A stretch of DNA of 64,000 nt, from NCBI GenBank assembly GCA_014773175.1, contig VXCM01001469.1:62001-126000 (forward strand), read 5' to 3'. This DNA comes from Lucifuga dentata (Eukaryota > Chordata > Actinopteri > Ophidiiformes > Bythitidae). Below the pieces are notes generated by a model. The model made no database searches. It had not been told where the DNA came from and saw only the letters and a list, made by a program, of their open reading frames with translations. Below are positions 22,047 through 35,200 of this stretch, in pieces. Positions within the stretch are counted from its first letter, which is position 1, and each line of letters opens with the position of its first letter. A program made the translations under genes and the position numbers.

Positions 22047-23517
22047 TTATGCTAAATAATCGCTGCGTTAGATAACACATCCCAATGTACAAGAATACAT
22101 AGGACCGGTAAAGGACTACACTTTACCAAAATCATTAAAATACTATCTGGGGTTTATAGGTCTGCAACACGCGGGGGACTGTTTTGAGGGTAGCACACAG
22201 CACGTTTCTATTTCCGGTGTTGAGTTAAACATTGTTTCCTTAATCATTTGCTGTTTATCTGGTGGAGTGCATTTGTTTTCTGGTGTTAAATGGGGCAAAG
22301 AGTCGACAGAAAAAGCGCAATTTAGGTACAAGGGTTGGTAAACACCATAGACTGAATATGATGAATACTGGCAGCCACAGTGATAGCCGGAAGTACTTGT
22401 GTTTTCGTGTGCGGTTCGACAAGGAAGCTAGCTTGGTGTCAATAGCTAGGTGGTGTATCATAACGGCTGCAGAAAGGATGACGCGTAACTAATCTCCAGA
22501 TTGGTAATTGGTAAGCTTTCAGGTGAGTCATGATACGCAGGTTTTCTTATTACTTACCAACGCTTGTGTTTTAACAGGCAAAGTAAACATTTAACATTAC
22601 CAAACGAACATTGGCTATCGTTAGCTTTTGTTAGCAAATGTTAGCTTGTTTTCATATTGGTTCATGTTCATTTAGCTGTTAACATACGACAAATCTGGGT
22701 TTGGTTTATATTAGAGGATTATCTTTATCCCTTTATTCTAGTACATGTCAAGTAACTAACTTTGATTGATGTTAACTTCATATTTGGGAATGTTACAGTG
22801 ACCACGTGATCACAGTAATGACAATTAATATACGAAAACTGACTTGAATATGAATATTTAAGATAACTATGTGGATGTTAGAGGAAATGAAATGACGGGC
22901 TCTTTAACAAAGGAAGTGCCGAGACTGAAAAGGATAAGGAAACTATAATTTAGCAAAGGAGAATTACAAGTATCGATACTGGATAAAGGAAAGAGAAGGT
23001 AACATTTTTAGGCATCACAGTAGAAACAGGGTATGATGAGATCAGTAAGAAGTAAGGAGGAGAACATCACATTAAAGTTGAGATTTGGACAAACAAAATC
23101 AAAGATATAGGAAAATTAACTCGTTAAAGGTAAACGTCTATCCTGACAATGTGACTGTTGTCAAGAAGAGAGCAAGTTGAACACATATACGTCAGGAATC
23201 AAATGTTTTGCAGAAAACACCGAAGAAGGACCTTGAAAACTATTGATTGAAATCTGAAATATTTATTGTGTCAGGGTGATATTGTAGTTTGTTACAATAT
23301 TTGAGAGAGTCTGTGCTACAGGACAGTTGTTTATTTTTATTATTTTTTGCATCGTAGTGGCAGTAATGCACATTAACATTGGTTGCCACTTGCCACCAAT
23401 GATTAAATTAAAAAAAAAAAAGAGGAGAAAAAAAACTTAACTTATACCTTACCATTTGCCAGCCTGAAATTTTTCACCTTTGTTGTCCTGACTTTTTGTT
23501 TAGCGGAATTTCCAGGC
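22047..23517. promoter_or_regulatory. Bidirectional promoter region srrd / tfip11 with probable tfip11 leader intron
   Basis: The two genes start head-to-head. A good donor (CAG then gtgagt at 22523) and an acceptor ending at 23503, 14 bases before the tfip11 ATG, suggest a noncoding first exon and a leader intron of about 1 kb. GTTAGC occurs three times within 26 bp at 22620-22645. No TATA box is evident. Confidence 0.6.
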
Positions 23518-26500
23518 ATGTCTATGTCCCATCTGTATGGGCGAAGGGGTGAGGAGGAGGAGGAAGGAGTGGAGGTGGAGAGCTTTGAGGTGACAGATTG
23601 GGATCTGGCCAATGAGTTTAACACAGACCGCCGCAGATTCAAGCAGAGCAAGGAACAGGCCACCTATGGCATCTGGGCTGAGAGGGACTCAGATGAAGAT
23701 GAGAGGCCCAGCTTTGGAGGCAAGAGGTAAAGCATAGGTTTATTTCTATTATACTGTAGCACTATTAAACTTATCCAAGAAGTAATGAAAATAATTAAGA
23801 CATGGAAATACCAATTGCTGTTTAAAAAAAAAAAAAAAAAANTAAAAAAAAAAAAAAAAAATCAAATTTTTTTAAATCTGTAAATAAGTTCTGTCAAAGT
23901 TAGTCTGTATGTTTATGGATTTTCTAGGTCTAAGGACTACGCTGCACCAGTGAACTTTGTGAGTGCTGGTTTACGTAAGACAGCAGGTGAGGAGAAACAG
24001 GAGCAGGAAAAAGATGATGGAGGCTCTGATTACTCTGACGATGATACTCCAGCACCTCCCCCTCCTCGTGGTGCTGCACCCAAAAAACTACAGATGGTAA
24101 ACTTTTGTGCGTTTTTATGAAAGACTTGTGTACTATACTCATTGCTGTGAAATCTATAACAGAGTTTTACAATTGATTAATTATACAGGTTACTGATATA
24201 ATTTGTCAAAAATTGTTTATTGCTAGGGTACTTTCCGTGGAAAACAGTCACAGAGATTTGCCGGTGGCATACAGTCAGGACAAGGACTTGGTAGCTGGGA
24301 GAAGCACACAAGGGGGATTGGACAAAAACTGCTGCAGAAAATGGGCTACCAACCAGGCAAAGGCCTCGGCAAGAATGCTCAAGGTTGGTAAACTTGGGAT
24401 GTTCAGGAATATCACGTGATATAGTCAAATATTATGAGATTGATATTCTGACATTTTATCCATACATTGTTACAGGTATTATAAACCCTATTGAGGCAAA
24501 GCTTCGTAAGGGCAAGGGTGCAGTGGGTGCCTATGGCAATGAACAAACCCAGCAGAGTCTTAAGGATTTTCCTATAGTTGACTCAGAAGAAGAGGAAGAA
24601 AAGGTAGTTATAAAATAAAATATGGCTTTTGTATCCTTTCCCATGTTGAGAGTATCAGACAGCATTATTTTGACCTCCATTTTTGTCGGTGTAGGAGTTT
24701 CAGAAGGAGCTAGGCCAGTGGCGTAAAGATCCTGGGGGCTCTGGAGGAAAGAAGAAGCCCAAGTACTCTTACAAAACTGTTGAGGAACTGAAGGCCAAAG
24801 GCAAGCTGGCTGGGCGGACTACAGCAACATCTGCTGGAGAGCTGGCACAGGTTAAGGTACGTTAGGAGACTCTCATTAACACTCCTTTGTTCCTAGGAAT
24901 GTTATTGGAGCACTATGGCCCGGATCCTCGCACGTTGCTAGGAATTAGCACCAAGAACTAAAGTTAGCTCTCCTGGGAATCTCAATTGAAGTCTCAGCCC
25001 CCCTTGTTAAGACTATTATGCAAATAGAAGCAAATGTTTTCCTGTCATTTCAGCTATCAATTTTATTTTACCCCAACTCTCTTGCCATCTCTAGGTAATA
25101 GATATGACTGGAAGAGAGCAGAAGGTATATTACAGTTACAGTCAGATGTCCAACAAGCACAGTGTTCCAGATGAAGGTCCACCAAGTCTGTCCAGTCAGA
25201 ATCAGAAGGGGTCTGGCTTTGCTCTCCCAGAGCTTGAACACAACCTACAGCTACTGATAGACCTTACAGAACAGGACATCTTACAGGTATGAGGGAGCAA
25301 AGAATGTCTGCCAAGTATCTCTGTCCACCTGCGGCTTTTTATTTCCCTTTGTTTTGTAGAGTACAAATCTGCGTTGTACAGTACCACGCCTATATGTCTG
25401 ACGCACACACCTTTCTTCTTTCCCCTCCTGTAGTCTGCCAGACGTCTGCAGCATGAGAAAGATGTTGTTGTGTCTCTGAGACACGAGTCCTCTGCACTGC
25501 AGAGCAGACTGGATGCAGAGCAAGAGTCCATCCAGAGAATGGAGGCTGTACTGGCATTGGTGGAGCGCTTTCCCTCTGGAGAAACGGCACCAGGGGAAGG
25601 GCCCACTCTGCAGGTGCATGTGCAATACATATGTGGCGTATAAGCACACCCACATTGCTTAAAGTTAGAAACATCAGTCTCTTCCATTTTATTATTATCA
25701 AATCCATATAGATACATTTTTTTTTTTTCTTTTTTTGTGCTTCCTTCCATCTTTGTTCAGGAATGTGCCCGGATCTTTGAGACCTTACAAACAGACTATT
25801 ATGAAGAATATAAAACAATGGGATTGGCAGACCTGGCAGTAGCTGTTATTCATCCTTTACTCAAAGAGAAACTTCGTTCCTGGGACCCTCTAAAGGTGAG
25901 CTTTTGCAGTTCTGTTAACACCAATGCTTTCCCCTCTTTGGGGTGACTACACATTCATTATTTGCTTTAATTACTGATAAATAAGTTGTCACTCATAACT
26001 CTGTTCTCTGTAATTATTTTAGGATAGCTCTTATGGCCTGGAAGACATTGGTCAGTGGAGAGCAATCCTTGAAGCTAGAGAGCTCCACTCCAGTGCCCCA
26101 GACTCAAACATGGACCCTTACCACAGGTCATTTTGTACACACAAACACAAATTCACCTGTGCTTTATGTGTCGTGTGTTTGTATTAATGAAATCTGCTGG
26201 CTACATAATAAAGCCTGTGGTGGACTGGGTGTGTGTTTGTGACACGTGTTTTGTGTCTTGTGGTCTAGAATGCTGTGGGAAGCGTGGATCCCAGTCATGC
26301 GGTCCTGTGTGTCAGGCTGGCAGCCTCGTATGGTAGGGCCAATGGTGGACTGTGTGGAAGTGTGGGCTCCCCTTCTTCCCCCATGGATCCTGGATCATTT
26401 ATTGGAGCAGCTCATTTTACCCCGACTGCAGCGAGAGGCAAGACACTGACACAGACCAACTCTCCAGTCACAGATGCACTGACCAAAGAAGAGAAATTCC

Positions 26501-28138
26501 AATGTGATCATTGATCGTTTCACATAATTTTCCAGTGGAATATACTGGTCAAGCTGATTCGGTACTTTAATAATATGAAAAGCATTTACTGCCTCTAATG
26601 CTAAGAACTTGAGGTGCACTCAATGTTTTTTTGGGAACAGAAGGCTACCACTCAATGCTTACATATGATCATATACAGTAAGAAAAAGTTATTGAACCCT
26701 TTGGAATTTCTTGGATTTCTGTATTTATTATTATTCAAATATGGTCTTTGTTTCTTTTTATATAGGTGGACACCTGGAACCCTTTAACTGACACAGTGCC
26801 CATCCACTCGTGGCTCCACCCTTGGTTGCCTTTGCTCCAATCACGTCTAGAGCCCCTTTACCCACCCATCAGGAGCAAACTAGCGAATGCCCTGCAGCGG
26901 TGGCATCCCAGTGATGCTTCGGCCCGTCTCATCCTGCAGCCATGGAAGGATGTGTTCACACCAGGAGCATGGGAGGCCTTCATGGTGAAAAACATCATCC
27001 CTAAACTAGGTATGCCTTCAAGGACAAGTTGCCAAAGAGTATGTTAACTTCCTGCAGTGTCTCTGCCTCTTATTTCTCCCTTCTGTTCCCAATTAATTCT
27101 TTATTTCATGTGATGACCTCTGCTTCCCTCCACAGCTCTGTGTTTGGCAGAGCTGGTTATCAACCCACACCAGCAGCAGATGGAGCCCTTTCACTGGGTG
27201 ATGGACTGGGAGGGTATGCTGTCCCCCTCCAGCCTTGTGTCTCTGCTAGACAAAAACTTCTTTCCAAAGTGGTTGCAGGTTAGTAAATGTACTAAGACAG
27301 TATATTGAACACAGGGTTATTTGAATGTATTTTGCCACCCCTGATTCATGTATATATTGAACTGCTTTTGATCAGTTGTTTTGTCTGTTTTCTGTATTGT
27401 TGTTGATTATACTGTAGGTTCTGTGTTCATGGTTGAGCAACAGTCCTAACTATGAGGAAATCACTAAATGGTACCTGGGTTGGAAGAGTATGTTCAGTGA
27501 TGCCGTGTTAGCCCAGCCACTCATCAAGGACAAGTTCAATGAAGCTTTGGACATCATGAACCGCGCTGTGTCTTCAGGCATAGGTTGGTATCACACTTTC
27601 ACTGTCAGGACATATTGGGTACAAATCTGTGGAGATTTTACCCAAATATACTGGATTTTACCCAGTATGTTATGCATATCAGAATCCATAACATACTACC
27701 CCACAGGCCCAGTATAGCATGCCTTAGCCTTTAGAAGTTTTTTCTTTGCTGTACCACAACATTTTATAACACTTGTTATTCATGTCCACAGGTGGATATA
27801 TGCAGCCTGGTGCAAGAGAGAATATTGCGTATCTCACACAAACTGAGAGACGAAAGGACTTTCAGTATGAAGCAATGCAGGAGCGCAGGGATGCTGAGAG
27901 CGTGGCTCAGAGAGGCATCAGTACTGGTGTGCCAACAAACTTTAAAGATCTTATCCAGACCAAGGCAGAGGAGAACAACATTGTCTTTATGCCCTTAGTG
28001 GCCAAACGCCATGAGGGCAAACAGCTGTACACATTTGGGCGTATTGTCATCTACATAGATAGAGGGGTCGTGTTTGTGCAAGGAGAGAAGACCTGGGTTC
28101 CCACATCTTTACAGAGTTTGATAGATATGGCCAAGTGA
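23518..28138 (+). CDS. tfip11: Tuftelin-interacting protein 11 (spliceosome disassembly G-patch factor)
   Basis: Fourteen exons sum to 834 residues, close to the 837 of human: 23518-23726, 23928-24096, 24227-24383, 24476-24603, 24695-24856, 25095-25286, 25434-25613, 25761-25895, 26023-26126, 26269-26437, 26766-27009, 27136-27278, 27418-27583 and 27792-28138. The acidic TIP N-terminal region ([19 protein letters not shown]) is followed by a G-patch ([19 protein letters not shown]) near residues 157-180, and then the GCFC-like helical region ([31 protein letters not shown]). TFIP11 is the orthologue of yeast Ntr1; through the G-patch it activates the helicase DHX15 to dismantle the intron-lariat spliceosome in the nucleus. 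Intron 10 uses a GC donor (GAG then gcaaga at 26438), which the reading frame requires. Confidence 0.97.
23822..23862. repeat. Poly(A) tract with an N gap, tfip11 intron 1
   Basis: Homopolymer A with N at 23842. The N probably marks an unresolved homopolymer length. Confidence 0.8.
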
Positions 28139-29221
28139 GGGTGGACTGACTGATGCCTTGCTCTGCCAAGTATAAAAGAGAGAAGAGGAGGAGCAAATAT
28201 ATTATGTTTTATGTGACTTCAGTACACATTACCTTTGTCATATTTGTCTTTGTAAGTGTATGTGTTACTTGAACTGTGAATAAATGATTTTTGAAGGTAG
28301 GCTGTCTATTTTTCTAATTTTTATCAAATCAAAGGTAGAACATAAATAGTTATATATGTATGTGCAGTAATCAAACAGTTTAGGTACTGATGTTTGAGTA
28401 GTTCTGATTTGTAAGACTGTCTAAACAGCTTTCTAAACTGTCTAGACAGCTTTAAGAGGATATACTGTATGTTGTACTTTTTCATCCATTATACAGCACT
28501 TAACACTTATTAGTTATTTTGGTAAGCTTTTACAGTCCTAGGTTAAGTATAGGTTAGTATTACAATTTGCATCCTTTTTTTTTTTTTGCTGATGGCTTTC
28601 ATGATCTCAAATTTATTTTGTCTTGAACTGCAAGGGATAGTTCATTTAATCATGGAGATTTAAATTAGACATCTCCCCGTAGGGGCATCCTTTTTTTTTT
28701 TTTTTTCCATATGACCCCTAAGGGGTTCCGTAAATTTCTATTAATGGCATGATTATATATTTTTGTATTTGTGTCGGTAGGTGGCAGTATGTTGCTTTGC
28801 TGCTTCCAAACGGCCAGACCGAAACATCCTTTTTGTCCCGGCAGAGCTTCCGTCAACATCGGGCGCTCAAGGGTTGAATCGAACAAAGTGTTCTTAACAG
28901 ATTGTTCCTGCACGCACGGCTTTGTGGTTTTTACTCAGTCTTATTTTCTACAATCTTGGTAAGTCAGTGTTTCTAGGTATCTCCTCGGATCAATCTCGAT
29001 GGTTTGATAACTTTGATTGGAAACCTGCGTCCACGAGTAGTAAAGCTAGGCCAATGCTAACTGAAGAGTCAGCCACTAACTGTGCTAACACTAGCATGCT
29101 GGCTAATAGCGAAATCTTTGTATTATGTACTATGTAATCTTGCTTATGTGAATGTTTTAATGGGTTAAAATATATTCATTGGAAACTAGCCTGTATATTT
29201 ATATTATTTATCCAGCCACTC
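28139..29221. other. tfip11 3' UTR and thoc5 promoter/leader interval
   Basis: AATAAA at 28279-28284 ends tfip11, 141 bases after its stop. The rest is about 0.9 kb and must contain the thoc5 promoter; the part near 28840-28880 has several CpGs. GCTAAC occurs at 29056 and 29084. A short palindromic CTGTCTAGACAG lies near 28439-28450. No other gene is seen. Confidence 0.6.
28279..28284 (+). terminator. tfip11: tfip11 polyadenylation signal AATAAA
   Basis: Canonical hexamer 141 bases after the stop codon. Confidence 0.75.
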
Positions 29222-32200
29222 ATGTCGTCGGACGCCCTGAAGAAGCGAAAGTCGAAGGTTCTCCGCAGTGAAGGAGGAACCCCTGAGATGAAGCGAGGTC
29301 GAGGCGAGGGGGATCAGCAGGTGAGACATCGGTACCAGCTGAAGGGGACAGAGGGACATCGGTGTAGTAATGAGTAGGCAGAACCGTCCTCCAATAAAAG
29401 GCCCAGGAATCAGTGTCTGAGGGAAAACAGTCGCCCTGCCAGAATGTCTATGAGCAGGACTGATCAGTGTTGAGATACCAGTTGATTCACTTCTGCCATT
29501 GAGTAAAAGTAGCCACAGGTCATATCTGTTCGCATATAAGAACAAATTAACACTATCACACCAAAGTTTTCTTTTAAAAGTGTATTAAAATGAATTCTGA
29601 AAGCTTAATAATAGTCCAGGTAAAGTAGATGACAGACTTTCCATCTTGCTTAAATTTAGTATTACAAAAGTGAACTTAAGCTGAAACAGACATGGCAACA
29701 GTCTTGGATAGTACTGTTTTTATTTCCAGGATGTACGTGTGTACAACGAGGAGGTGGAGCTTGATGGCAGAGACCCTGAGCAGGACTATCTACAGTACAA
29801 AGAGTCATGTGAGGCTTTGGCCAGACTCATGGGTGAGATCCAGGAGCTCAGAGCCAATGGAGCCAAAGAAGGGGTAATGTTACATTATCATGACACATCA
29901 CACCTTTCACTATTTGGCCTGGACCTATACAATTTATTGGTTGATTCAATATTATCACCACAATAATGGGGACCAGATGTAGCTTTTGGAAAAAAGACAC
30001 CTGCTCTGCAACTGTTGCTTTGAAGAATGCTGTATTTACTATGACAAGGTGCCAAGCTTATTTCATTCAAGGAATACATCCAAACCCCTTCAGTAATCTA
30101 CTATGTGGTTAATAATAATGTGAATGCCCAGTAACTGGTGGTGTCTCTTGTCAGTGTGCTGAGGTGGAGCTGCGACGTATGCAGGGCTGCACCCATTTCA
30201 TGAATCTAAAAAAACTCAATCGCCTGGCTCATATGCGACTAAAGAGAGGCAGAGACCAGACGCATGAGGTAACTCCCACACACTCTGTATGCTCAACTGC
30301 TTATACCATCTTAGGTTATGTTTACACGATTCCATTCATTTATAGAATTGTCTCCCTAGTTGCCTTTTTGTGCTTATAATGAAAGGCAAGCTACCAAGCA
30401 CTTTTCTTCAACACCTAGCTGCAGCAGCTATCATTGTCAGCAAAGAGCACTTTTTATACAACTAACTAAAACACATAGCAGGCACCCCCACAGCATAATC
30501 TGTGTTCACATGCTTTGATCACAGTCACACAGCTTCCACTAGCTTTTAATTCTTATTATTGTTATTTCTGTAAACTGTTACATGTCAACAAGGCTTGTAA
30601 ACCTGCCATGTGCTCTTGAAACTGGCTCGTTTACAAAAAGCTGTTGATATTTGCTTATCAGCTTGTGTCTTCATTAGCAGGTGAAAACATTCAGATGGTA
30701 GACAACATGGCTGTCTGCCACATCACATGCACGCTGCCTTTTATTAGATACACCTTTAGAATGCAAAACATTACAACATACCTGAAATAAATCCTGTCTC
30801 TGTGAAGTTTATAAATTTTGCTTTGTTCTCATAGGTGTAGGTTTAGCTCTATAGTAATTTTTGTTGTCATATTTTGACAGGAATCTCTTGTGGACTTTTC
30901 ATGGAATGGCTTTGTGTCTGTTTTCCAACCACCCCTCTTGGATTAAGTGTTCAGAAGAGGGGGGCAGCAGTTTGCATAAAATGGAATATTTACTTTCCAG
31001 CCTAATTATGTCTTTGTTGTTCCCCTTAGTCAAAGCAGAGAGTGGATGTGCTGCATCTTCAGCTGCAGAACCTTCTCTATGAAGTTATGCATCTTCAGAA
31101 AGAGATCAGCAAGTGTCTGGAATTCAAGTGAGTACACAGCAGAACACTTTTACTTGGCTGAAATTGTAATTAAGAAGTGAAAGTACTTGCATGAAAACCT
31201 TTTTAAGTTTTTAACGTAAAAATATGAAGGCTACTATTTCCACTACTAGTAATTATAACTGTAACCTTTACTCAATAATAGTAAAAAAAATAAATAAATA
31301 ATTTTACACATTATTTACCAATAATGCACTCCCTTCTCAGCTCCTTTAGGGATATAATTTACTCGAGTATGTGCAGTGATAATAAAACTTATACATGTAA
31401 AGGAATGCTTGTAAAATGATTTTCTTTTTTATTTCCAGTGTTGTCAGTTAATGTACAGATTCATATTGCCAAATATATATATATATATTTTTTTTTGATG
31501 GTGGTGATTAACTTATTTTTCCAGGTCTAAACATGAGGAGATTGACTTGGTGAGTGAAGCAGAGTTTTACCAGGAGGCCCCTCAGGAGATTTCCAGGCCC
31601 CAACTGACCAAAAATGACCCTCACCAGCTCACACTGGCACGACTAGACTGGGAGCTTGAACAGAGGAAAAGGTATCCAAATATACACACGCATAGTGCAA
31701 TTCAACATGCTGAGCTTATGCAATCAGTGTTTTACATTTTGGGCACAAAGTGGTTATTGAAAGTTTGTGCTTGGATGCAGGTTGGCAGAAAAGTACAAAG
31801 AGTCTCAGACCACAAAAGAGAAGATCCAGAAGAGCATAGAGGTGAAGAAGGAACATCTGAGAAGCTTGCAACCTGGACTTAATGCCATCATGCAGGTATA
31901 TCCACTGTCTGGGGGACGTATTCTTATTTTTTTGTGTCTAGAAAAGGATTAGAACCTGATGTTGAAGTAAAATTGGAATATTCATTGGCAGCTTGGAGTA
32001 TTGATTTAGAAAAACTAATTTAAATTTAAAAGTAGTGTTAATTTATTATTTATAATATTGAACTTTAATGTGATGTTTAACCCTAAAGAAAAGTAATCAG
32101 TCCATTCCCCTTCTTTCTTCTTCACTGATTTGGTGATATTAACTGCTACACCAATGGACACCACACGGGACCTGGCAATGACATTGTGATCCTGCTCTCT

Positions 32201-35200
32201 GTCTCCTCCCATAGGCTTCTCTCCCAGTGCAGGAATTCCTGTCTATGCCTTTTGAACAGACTCAGAAACAGACAGAGATCGCCCGTCACCTGCCTCCACC
32301 TCTCTATGTCCTATTTGTTCAAGCCAATGCCTACGGTCAAGCCTGTGGTAAGTAGTCATTAGCGCATCCTATATATAGAAATATCCTATATCTCTATATA
32401 TACGACACAGAATATGTTTCCTTTGAGCTTTTTAGAATAGCATTTGCAAACCAAGAGAGGATCAGTGATTGATTTTTGTTTATATTCCAGATAAGAACCT
32501 GACTGTGTCAATCAGTGGTGATGTGGAAGAGGCCAAGGCCCTATCCAAACCTCCGGAAGATTCCCAGGGTACACACACTTCTAGACATGCCTGTTTGTAT
32601 ACGCACAGCATACGTACACATACTGTGTTCACGCAAGCACACTCATGCTGTGTGTGTGCGTGCATGTATAAATACAGAGATTGTCACACATAGTTTTTTT
32701 TGAGCTCATTCTTAGTCATATGTTGTGTAAATTTTGAATATTTCATTATGTTTTATTTTCTTTAAGAGCTGGATCTGTAATAAAAACATAATATTGCCTG
32801 GTTTGTGTCACACCCAGATGATGAGAGCGATTCAGATGCGGAGGAGGAGCAAGAGAAAACGGTGAGTCTCAAGACCTGGCTTTATTCCAGAAGACACTGT
32901 GTCTCTTGTGTACACACACACACACACACACACACATACATACTCACACACTCACAGCTATCAGTGTGTCCAGCTATTTTCTTATATAGCCCCCACTGTA
33001 ACAGATACACAAACTGTCCCTGAAGCCCCTGCTGTCACACTTTGTGGTCGGGGTTGAGGAAAGGCAACTATTGATCGCTTCCTGCATCTGTAGTCCCACC
33101 TGGGGGATTTTGGGAAATAATTACCAAGAAAGTCTAGGTGACTGTAACATGAGCTCATCTCTAGCATGCACACTCAGCATCAAACCAGTGCTCTTGTTTT
33201 GTTGTCAGTCTCTCTCTCTCTCTGTCTCTCTCTCTGTAGCAAATGTATATTTTCTGAATTGCTGATTAATATTTTCCCAAATGTTGTGTTCCATATGTAT
33301 CTGGTTTCAGCCTCTGTCTGCCCATGTAACAGCTTAACTGAAACAGTGTCCACCGTCCATGTCACTATTTCGCTCCTCACTGTATCACTTCCTTCTCTGA
33401 TTGCATCTTTGTACTGTTTTTAATTGTATAGTGCCAAAATGCGACTGTAGTTCACATTTTGGCACTATACAAGCAAGCAGCTTGTAAGCAAGCAGCCATT
33501 TGATGCAACCTGTCTTATTAATTTGCTTGTTATATCAAACATGCACTTTGTTTAGTTTGCTTTGTGATTATGTTCTGTCTCCTTTGCTTCCTTATCTGTT
33601 CTTTGATAGAAGAGGAGAAGGCCAACTACAGGTGGACAACTGGATGACAAACGACGGGAGATGTTGAAAAGACACCCTCTATCCCTCTGTTTAGACCTAA
33701 AGTGTAAAGGTAACTTATGTGCCACAAATGCAGACCTAGCCTCTTGATGTCAGAGTTGAATATACGCAAAATATACATGTGGGCATTTTGTGTACACTTT
33801 CCTGTCTTTATGCGGTATGTTAGAATGCATCTATGTTATTGTATTGTGACCACAGATGTGCTTGTATGTGGTAACTCTATACTTCTGGATATTTTGTGAA
33901 AGAGTGCGTGACCCTGCTATCATGTCATGACACCACTTGACCCTAGTCTTCCCTCTACTGGTGAAAAAAGGAATAGTAAGGGAGTACACAGATCTGCATT
34001 GCAGGCGTAACTCTACCTTAAAGGAGGAGGAGGAGGAGGAGGAGGGGAGGGAGGGAGGTAAGAGACGCTTGCAGCATTGTGGACCAACAGCACCCACAAT
34101 GTGCTGTAAGCATATTTTCATCACCTGTCTTTGTCTTACTCAGTTTTTTTGGAGTACGTTCTCTCCCCAAATTTCCTTTAATGCTGCCAGCAGCAGCAGC
34201 AAGTTTACTGCAGAACAGCCAGAGATGCGGTGTGGGTGTATGTGAGTGACAGTGTCACTGAGTTCACTATGACTGCAGAGGGTGGTGTGTGAAAGATAAT
34301 CCTCAGTATAGTATGCATCCCCTGAGTGGTAGCATCTATCACGACCAGTCCCTGTTATTGCCCTGTCCAAGGTGCTTTTATCCTCTGCTGTCTAAAATAA
34401 ACCCAGCGGGACGTTTACTGGAAGAATAACTGAGAAGAGGTTAGGATATTGAATTAAGCAAGTAATGGATTAGTTCATTACTATGTGTTGTCTCTCGTCT
34501 CCACAGATGGCAGTGTCCTCCATCTCTATTTCTTCTACCTGATGCATCTGAACATTATGACAGTTAAGACCAAGGTTTCTACATCCACAGACCTCAACAC
34601 AGCCATCAGCGCAGGGTGTGTATGCATGCAAGTGTGTGTGTGTATATACAAAACCACCTCCCACATTGTCATGGAGAGGAACGTCTAATGATGTATTCTC
34701 TTACAGGGACCTGCTGAAGTCAGACACTCTGCTCAGCTGTCTTTACACTAGCGACCAGGGACGAGAAACCCCAAACCCAGCTAACCGCTACCAGTTTGAT
34801 AAAGTCGGGTAAGGATGTTATGGGAGTATCAGGTAGATACAAATAAGTAGAGCCATGAATAATCACATGGCAGGTGTTATAAAGAAGGATTTAACCAAAT
34901 AATCTCATTTAGGATTGTTTCCTTTGTTGATTACGTGGAGGAGCTGGGACACCCCTACCTGTGGGTTCAGAGTCTTGGAGGGCGACATTTTCCCAGTGAT
35001 GCCTCAGAGGTGTGTGTGCGTGCATGCGCGCGCGCATGTGTGTGTGTGTGTGCATTATGTGGTACCTAATATTGTACTTTCTGTGTGTTAATTTTAATAT
35101 ATTAGTTTACATTTGCGTTTTGCAGAGTGTACGTGTGGGCAGTTCTCTCAGCGCCAGCCACATGGAGAGCACCATGAAGCTGCTGAGGGGACGCGTCCAG

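Noticed and set aside
22262..22492. 76-codon ORF upstream of tfip11
   Set aside because: Lies in the probable noncoding leader exon, has no family resemblance, and could at best be an upstream ORF.
23930..24142. Minus-strand ORF within tfip11 exon 2
   Set aside because: Shadow of the tfip11 coding exon in another frame.
28420..28455. Repeated CTGTCTA/TAGACAG motifs after tfip11
   Set aside because: Short palindrome of 12 bp, expected by chance at this scale.
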